A stretch of 64,000 bases of DNA, from contig NZ_CP013378.1 of assembly GCF_001718415.1 (NCBI RefSeq), positions 3,658,001 to 3,722,000 on the forward strand, read 5' to 3'. Made by a program: the position numbers and the translations under genes. This DNA is from Burkholderia pseudomultivorans. Its GTDB lineage: Bacteria; Pseudomonadota; Gammaproteobacteria; Burkholderiales; Burkholderiaceae. The notes beneath the pieces are model-generated. The model searched no databases, was not told the DNA's origin, and saw nothing but the letters and a program-made list of their open reading frames with translations. This document shows, piece after piece, positions 59,380 to 64,000 of this stretch (the stretch's first letter is position 1; the number at the start of each line of letters is the position of its first letter).

Positions 59380-60795
59380 TCACCCGGCCGGCTTCAGCGC
59401 GCCGCGCCCGTCGCCGCTGTCGCCCGTGCCGGCCTGCTCCGGCTCGCCCGCCGCGTGTTCGGCGCCCCACTCGGCCGCGTCGCTGCGCTCGGCCGTCGAC
59501 AGCTCGTCCGCGCGATGGCCGGTGCGGTTCAGCAGCGCGAGCATGCAGAGCAGCGACACCAGCGCATAGACGCCCGACGCGATCGCGACGCCGACGATGC
59601 TGCCGGTCGCGTTGAGGATCGCCTGCGCGAGCACCGGCGTGCCGCCGCCGACGACCAGCGCGCTCAACTGGTACGCAAGCGACAGCCCCGTATAGCGGAT
59701 GTTCGCCGGGAACACGCGGGCCAGCACGCCCCCCACCGCGCCGTAGAACATCGCCGACGGAATCGTCGAGATGCACATGCCCGCGACAGCCATCCAGTAC
59801 GACCCCGTGCCGACCGCGTGGAACATCACCGGCATCAGCACGATCTCCGGAATCAGGATCCAGCACATCGCACGGCGCATGTCGACCTTCGACACGAACC
59901 ACGCGCCGACCGGCTGCATCAGGAACTGCACGACGAGCGACATCGACAGGATGCCGAGGAAGGTGCCCTGCGCGTAGCCGAGCTCCTTGGTCGCCCACGA
60001 CAGCGCGAACGTGCTGCGGAAGTACGTGACGTTGATCACGGGCAGCGTGCCGGCGGCGAGCAGCACGACCACCCAGTGATCGCGCACGACTTCGCGCAGC
60101 GGCAGCTTCACGGTGCGCTTGCGCGCGAGCACGCGCTGCATGTCGACCGACTCCTCGAGCTTCAGCCGGATCACCATCCCGACGATCACGAGCACCGCCG
60201 ACAGCAGGAACGGAATGCGCCAGCCCCACATCAGGAAATCGGGCGTCGGCATCGCGCTCAGCGCGAAGAACGCGCCCGTCGCGAGCAGGTTGCCGGTCGG
60301 CGAGCCCTGCTGCGCGAATGCCGCGTAGAGAATGCTCTTGTGCTTCGGCGCGTTCTCGCTCGCGATCAGCACCGCGCCGCCCCACTCGCCGCCGACCGCG
60401 ATGCCCTGCAGCACGCGCAGCACGACGAGGCCCGCCGGCGCCCATACGCCGATCTGCGCGTAGGTCGGCAGCAGGCCGATGCCGGTCGTCGCGAGCCCCA
60501 TCATCACCAGCGTGATGACGAGCGCGGTCTTGCGGCCGACGCGGTCGCCGAGATGGCCGAACACGATGCCGCCGAGCGGTCGCGCCGCGAAGCCGGCCCA
60601 GAACGTGACGAACGCGAGCAGCGTCGCGACGCCCGGATCCATCGCGCTCGAAAAGAACACCTTGCCGAACACGAGCGCGGCGGCCGTGCCGTAGATATAG
60701 AAGTCGTACCATTCGATCGTCGTGCCGACGAAGGCCGCGAGCGCGGCGCGGCCGGGCTTCGGGGACGAGGCGGGTTGGGTTTGCGGACCGGTCAT
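59380..60795 (-). CDS. MFS transporter, metabolite:H+ symporter (MHS) family
   Basis: A 471-residue inner-membrane transporter with twelve predicted helices. TIEWYDFYIYG near the N-terminus and GHLGDRVGRK in the 2-3 loop are MHS signatures (the ShiA/KgtP/ProP branch), which carry organic acids or zwitterions. ATG 60795 has GGAGA six bases upstream and is preferred to the ATG at 60807. It is the last gene of an operon with a CoA transferase and an acyl-CoA dehydrogenase, so it may import the acid those enzymes degrade. Confidence 0.92.
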   Translation of the reverse strand: MTGPQTQPASSPKPGRAALAAFVGTTIEWYDFYIYGTAAALVFGKVFFSSAMDPGVATLLAFVTFWAGFAARPLGGIVFGHLGDRVGRKTALVITLVMMGLATTGIGLLPTYAQIGVWAPAGLVVLRVLQGIAVGGEWGGAVLIASENAPKHKSILYAAFAQQGSPTGNLLATGAFFALSAMPTPDFLMWGWRIPFLLSAVLVIVGMVIRLKLEESVDMQRVLARKRTVKLPLREVVRDHWVVVLLAAGTLPVINVTYFRSTFALSWATKELGYAQGTFLGILSMSLVVQFLMQPVGAWFVSKVDMRRAMCWILIPEIVLMPVMFHAVGTGSYWMAVAGMCISTIPSAMFYGAVGGVLARVFPANIRYTGLSLAYQLSALVVGGGTPVLAQAILNATGSIVGVAIASGVYALVSLLCMLALLNRTGHRADELSTAERSDAAEWGAEHAAGEPEQAGTGDSGDGRGALKPAG

Positions 60796-60883
60796 CGATG
60801 TCTCCATGTTCGTTGTCGGCGGCGCGACTGTCGCGCGCCTTGTCCGTTTGGCCGGTAACGCGCCGCCGGCCGGCGGCGGCCCG

Positions 60884-62095
60884 TCAGCCGGGCGGTTCCT
60901 GGTCGGGCGCCGCCTTCAGCACGCCGGCGTCGAGCAGCTGCTGCTGGCGCTCGGGATCGATGCCGAGCCGGTCGAGCACCGCGCGCGTGTCGCGGCCGAG
61001 CGCCGGCGGCGGCGAACGGTAGGTCGCCGGCGTGCGCGACAGCTTCACCGGCGATGCGGTGCCGCGGTACGCGCCGAGTTCGACGAACAGGTTGCGATGC
61101 AGCGCATGCGGATCGCATGCGACGTCGGCCACCGTACGCACCGGCCCGCACGGCACGCCGGCCGCCATCAGGTCGCGCGCGAGCGGTTCGCACGCATGCG
61201 CGGCGAGCCGCGCCTCGAGTTCGGCCTTCAGCTCGGGCCGGTGCGCGCAGCGGCTGCGGTTGTCGACGAAGCGCGGGTCTCCGGCAAGCGCGGGCGCGCC
61301 GAGATGCGCGACGAGCCGCGCGAACTGCCGGTCGTTGCCGACCGCGAGAAAGATCGGCGCAGTCGCGGTGCGGTAGCTGTCGTACGGCGCGATGTTCGGA
61401 TGCGCGTTGCCGCTGCGCTCGGGCACGCGCCCCGAGCCGAAGAAGTTCGGCAGGTGCGGATGCAGCAGCGACACGCCGCAGTCGTACAGCGCGATGTCGA
61501 TCGACTGCCCGCGCCCGCTCTTGTCGCGCTCCGCGAGCGCCAGCAGGATCCCGGCGAGCGCATTGAGCCCCGTGACCATGTCGACGATCGGCAGGCCGAT
61601 GCGCGTCGCGTCGCCGTCGCGTTCGCCGTTTACGCTCATCAGCCCCGCCATCGCCTGGATCACCGCGTCGTAACCGGGCAAGCCGCCGAGCGGGCCGTCG
61701 TCGCCGAACCCCGTCACCGCGCAGTGGATCAGGCGCGGAAAGCGCGGCTGCAGGTCGCGCGCGTAGTCCATCCCCCAGCGCGCGAGCGTGCCGGGCTTGA
61801 AGTTCTCGACGAGCACGTCGGCGTCCTCGAGCAGGCGCCACAGGATCGCGCGCCCTTCGTCGCGCGACAGGTCGAGCGCGAGCCCTTCCTTGTTGCGGTT
61901 CACGCCCATGAAGTACCAGGCCGTCTCGCCGACGAACGGCGGCCCCCAGCCGCGCGTCTCGTCGCCGCCCGGCGGCTCGACCTTGATCACCGTCGCACCG
62001 TGATCGGCGAGCGCCTGCGTGCAGTACGGGCCGCCGAGCACGCGGCTCAGGTCGACGACCTTCAGGCCGTCCAGCGCACCGCGCGACGCGCTCAT
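60884..62095 (-). CDS. CaiB/BaiF family (class III) CoA transferase
   Basis: A 403-residue CoA transferase. It has the class III start LKVVDLSRVLGGPYCTQALADHGATVIKVE, MGVNRNKEGLALDL, and the catalytic aspartate in GLPIVDMVTG near residue 172. It probably activates a carboxylic acid by transferring CoA from another thioester. Its ATG overlaps the stop of the acyl-CoA dehydrogenase (ATGA), so the two are translationally coupled. The substrate is unknown. Confidence 0.93.
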   Translation of the reverse strand: MSASRGALDGLKVVDLSRVLGGPYCTQALADHGATVIKVEPPGGDETRGWGPPFVGETAWYFMGVNRNKEGLALDLSRDEGRAILWRLLEDADVLVENFKPGTLARWGMDYARDLQPRFPRLIHCAVTGFGDDGPLGGLPGYDAVIQAMAGLMSVNGERDGDATRIGLPIVDMVTGLNALAGILLALAERDKSGRGQSIDIALYDCGVSLLHPHLPNFFGSGRVPERSGNAHPNIAPYDSYRTATAPIFLAVGNDRQFARLVAHLGAPALAGDPRFVDNRSRCAHRPELKAELEARLAAHACEPLARDLMAAGVPCGPVRTVADVACDPHALHRNLFVELGAYRGTASPVKLSRTPATYRSPPPALGRDTRAVLDRLGIDPERQQQLLDAGVLKAAPDQEPPG

Positions 62096-63843
62096 CGCGT
62101 CACCTCCGGCAGCAGGTCGAGCGCCATGTCGAGCGGCACGGGCGCGCCGCGCAGCAGTGCGCCGATCGCCGCCGATTCGTCGTCGTGCGAGGCCGGCGCG
62201 AGCGGATCGACGGGCAGCAGCTTGTAGCGCGCAAGCAGGTGTGCGAGCGCGAGGCGGCGGAAGTCCGGCGCGAGCTGCGCGCCTTCGCACGCCATCAGCA
62301 CGGCCGCGCTCGCGTAGTACAGCGCGGACGCGGCCTGCCGCACGCACGCGTCGTCGCCCGCCGATGCGACGCGAGCGAGCGCGTCGCACGCCCGCGCCAG
62401 GATGCGCCGCAGCGCCGCGCGGCTCGCGTCGGGCAGCGGCGCCGCGCCGAGCCGGTCGCCGAGGAACGCGCGCAGCGCATCGAGCGCCTGCTCGCGCTGC
62501 GCGGCGCGCGCGACGTCGAGCGCGACGATGTTGCTGGTGCCCTCCCAGATCGAGCCGAGATGCGCATCGCGCACCAGCCGCGCGTCGCTCCATTCCTCGA
62601 TATAGCCGGTGCCGCCGCGCACTTCCATCGCGTCGCCCGTCACGCGGCGCGCGTCGCGGCACGCGCGGAACTTGATCAGCGGCGTCAGGATGCGCACGCA
62701 GCGCGCGGCCTGAAGGTCGCCCGCGTCGGCCTGCGGCAGCAGCAGCGCGATCTGCATGAACATCGCGCGCGCGGCCTCGGCGGGCAGCAGCATCTTGATC
62801 AGCTGGCGCTGCATCAGCGGCATCTCGATCAGCTTGCGGCCGAATGCCTCGCGGTGCGCGGCGACATGCAGCGCCTCGTTCAGCGCGCGCCGCATCAGCC
62901 CCGCCGCGCGCACGCCGTTCGACAGCCGCGACATGTTGATCATGTCGGCCATCTGGTGAAAGCCGCGGCCGATCTCGCCGATCAGGTAGGCCTGCGCGCC
63001 TTCGAGCGCGATTTCGCCGCTCGCCATCGAACGGCTGCCGAGCTTGTCCTTCAGGCGGATGATCCGGTAGCGGTTGCGCGTGCCGTCCGGCAGCGTCTTC
63101 GGCAGCAGGAACAGTGCGAGGCCCTTGATGCCTTCCGGTGCGCCGTCGGGGCGCGCGAGCACCATCGCGAGATCGGCGTCCGCGTTCGAGCAGAACCACT
63201 TGTCGCCGTACAGCCGCCACACCGCGTTGCCCTGCGCGTCGGTGTCGCGCGCCGCGCGCGTGGCGATCCGGCCGACGTCGGAGCCGGCCGCCTGCTCGGT
63301 CATGAACATCGCGCCCTGGTACAGCGTGTCGAAGTCGCGCGACGCCAGCTTCGGCAGATAGTGCGCGACGAGATCGGGATCGCCGAAGCGGCGCAGCGTG
63401 CGCGTCAGCGAATCGGTCATGCTGACCGGGCAGCACAGCCCGAATTCGGCCTGCACGAACAGGAAGGTCAGCGCGTACTTGACGAGCGGCGGCACCGCGT
63501 CGGACCGGTGGCTCAGCGCCGCGAGCCCCAGCTCGGAATACGCGACGCGTTCGAGCGCGACATAGGCGGGATCCTTGTCGATGCGCTGCACGGCCTCGCC
63601 GCGCCGGTTGCGATGTTCGAGCACGGGCGGATGCTTGTCCGCGCGCGACGCCCATGCGTCGAGCTCGTCCGACACGCGCGCGCCGAGCGCACGCAGCTGC
63701 GGTTCGAGTTCGGCGTATTGCGCGTCGCCGAGGTGCAGCTTCAGCAATGCGCCAAGATCGGGATCGGCGGTGAAGAAATTGACGCCCCGGCTGTCGGGGA
63801 TGTTGGATGCGCCGGCGGCCGGCGGTCGAGCGGTGTCGTTCAT
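62092..63843 (-). CDS. Acyl-CoA dehydrogenase family flavoprotein (long, AidB-like)
   Basis: A 583-residue acyl-CoA dehydrogenase. The FAD/substrate region reads FMTEQAAGSDVGRI, followed by DKWFCSNADADL and RGGTGYIEEW. The catalytic-type glutamate lies in SIWEGTSNIVALDV. It is longer than classical members (about 380) because of extended N- and C-terminal regions, as in AidB and similar long forms. ATG 63843 (MNDTARPPAAGASN) is chosen. It is the first gene of the three-gene operon. Confidence 0.92.
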   Translation of the reverse strand: MNDTARPPAAGASNIPDSRGVNFFTADPDLGALLKLHLGDAQYAELEPQLRALGARVSDELDAWASRADKHPPVLEHRNRRGEAVQRIDKDPAYVALERVAYSELGLAALSHRSDAVPPLVKYALTFLFVQAEFGLCCPVSMTDSLTRTLRRFGDPDLVAHYLPKLASRDFDTLYQGAMFMTEQAAGSDVGRIATRAARDTDAQGNAVWRLYGDKWFCSNADADLAMVLARPDGAPEGIKGLALFLLPKTLPDGTRNRYRIIRLKDKLGSRSMASGEIALEGAQAYLIGEIGRGFHQMADMINMSRLSNGVRAAGLMRRALNEALHVAAHREAFGRKLIEMPLMQRQLIKMLLPAEAARAMFMQIALLLPQADAGDLQAARCVRILTPLIKFRACRDARRVTGDAMEVRGGTGYIEEWSDARLVRDAHLGSIWEGTSNIVALDVARAAQREQALDALRAFLGDRLGAAPLPDASRAALRRILARACDALARVASAGDDACVRQAASALYYASAAVLMACEGAQLAPDFRRLALAHLLARYKLLPVDPLAPASHDDESAAIGALLRGAPVPLDMALDLLPEVTR

Positions 63844-63931
63844 GCGTGCGTCTCCGGTGTCGGCCGGCCGCGTGGCTGCTGCCCCGCGCCGGCGCTCTGT
63901 CAGGCTTTCCGGACAGCGTAGGCGCGCGGTC

Positions 63932-64000
63932 GATAAGCGTCCAATACAGGATTTATCCGGTACGATAGACGGCACTTATCGATGCCGGCGCCGGGAGGAG
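63932..64000. promoter_or_regulatory. Divergent control region and ribosome site of a gene beyond the edge
   Basis: TATC-CGGTAC-GATA (63954-63967) is a 14-bp dyad with the size of a LysR-type T-N11-A box. Further GATAA/TTATC motifs lie at 63932-63936, 63953-63957 and 63976-63980. The window ends in GGGAGGAG (63993-64000), a strong Shine-Dalgarno for a plus-strand gene starting just outside. A regulator there is inferred, not seen. Confidence 0.5.

Overview
The window is a high-GC (roughly two-thirds G+C) bacterial chromosome segment, densely packed with housekeeping genes. Gene content, synteny and protein signatures point to a betaproteobacterium of the genus Burkholderia, most likely the Burkholderia cepacia complex, chromosome 1. 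Supporting points are the FixLJ-like pair next to aceE and folD, the PHA phasin, the Lpd with a fused lipoyl domain, the iscRSUA-hscBA-fdx-iscX order and the single LolC/E-type permease. Only one insertion sequence and no prophage or CRISPR array are visible.

Layout. 1-3.7 kb (minus): the 5' part of comEC, a TatD nuclease, lolD and a LolC/E-type permease. 3.9-9.5 kb (plus): an RpfE-like protein, recJ, prfB with its programmed +1 frameshift, and lysS, followed by a glycine-zipper envelope protein. 10.7-16.7 kb (minus): the complete ISC iron-sulfur assembly operon behind two tandem IscR sites, preceded by a low-molecular-weight tyrosine phosphatase. 17.4-20.9 kb: a small membrane or exported protein and lutAB (minus), facing a divergent IclR regulator. 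21.0-22.5 kb: a complete IS1182-like element, both ends abutting terminator hairpins, between iclR and pbpG. 24.3-25.0 kb: phasin gene phaP with a promoter bracketed by a perfect inverted repeat. 25.2-31.7 kb (minus): pyruvate dehydrogenase genes aceE-aceF-lpdA with a dispersed stem-loop repeat between aceF and lpdA. 32.0-38.5 kb (plus): a FixL/FixJ-like two-component pair, folD and the M3 oligopeptidase prlC. 38.6-41.9 kb: LexA-controlled dinB, a YgeA-type racemase, initiator tRNA and xthA.

41.9-48.4 kb (minus): a prolyl oligopeptidase, then ntrC, ntrB and glnA, with a sigma-54 promoter and NtrC sites upstream of glnA. 48.8-53.1 kb: a rhodanese (plus), then a CinA-like molybdopterin-binding protein, an EI24 membrane protein, a fatty acid hydroxylase and an exported YncE-like beta-propeller (minus). 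53.3-57.5 kb: hrpA, divergent from argA over a 23-bp gap with a palindromic -10 element. 57.5-59.2 kb: argA and yggX. 59.4-63.8 kb (minus): an MHS-family transporter, a CaiB-type CoA transferase and an acyl-CoA dehydrogenase in one operon. A divergent gene, probably its regulator, starts just beyond the right edge.

Functionally the window joins central carbon metabolism (PDH, PHA, lactate oxidation), nitrogen control (glnA-ntrBC, argA), iron-sulfur biogenesis with its promoter feedback, DNA repair and uptake (recJ, dinB, xthA, comEC), and lipoprotein export. The least described parts are regulatory layouts (the phaP inverted repeat, the hrpA/argA shared -10, near-leaderless starts), the hydroxylase/propeller pair, lutAB without lutC, and the IS insertion between terminators. 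I see no clear evidence of an entirely new multi-gene system.
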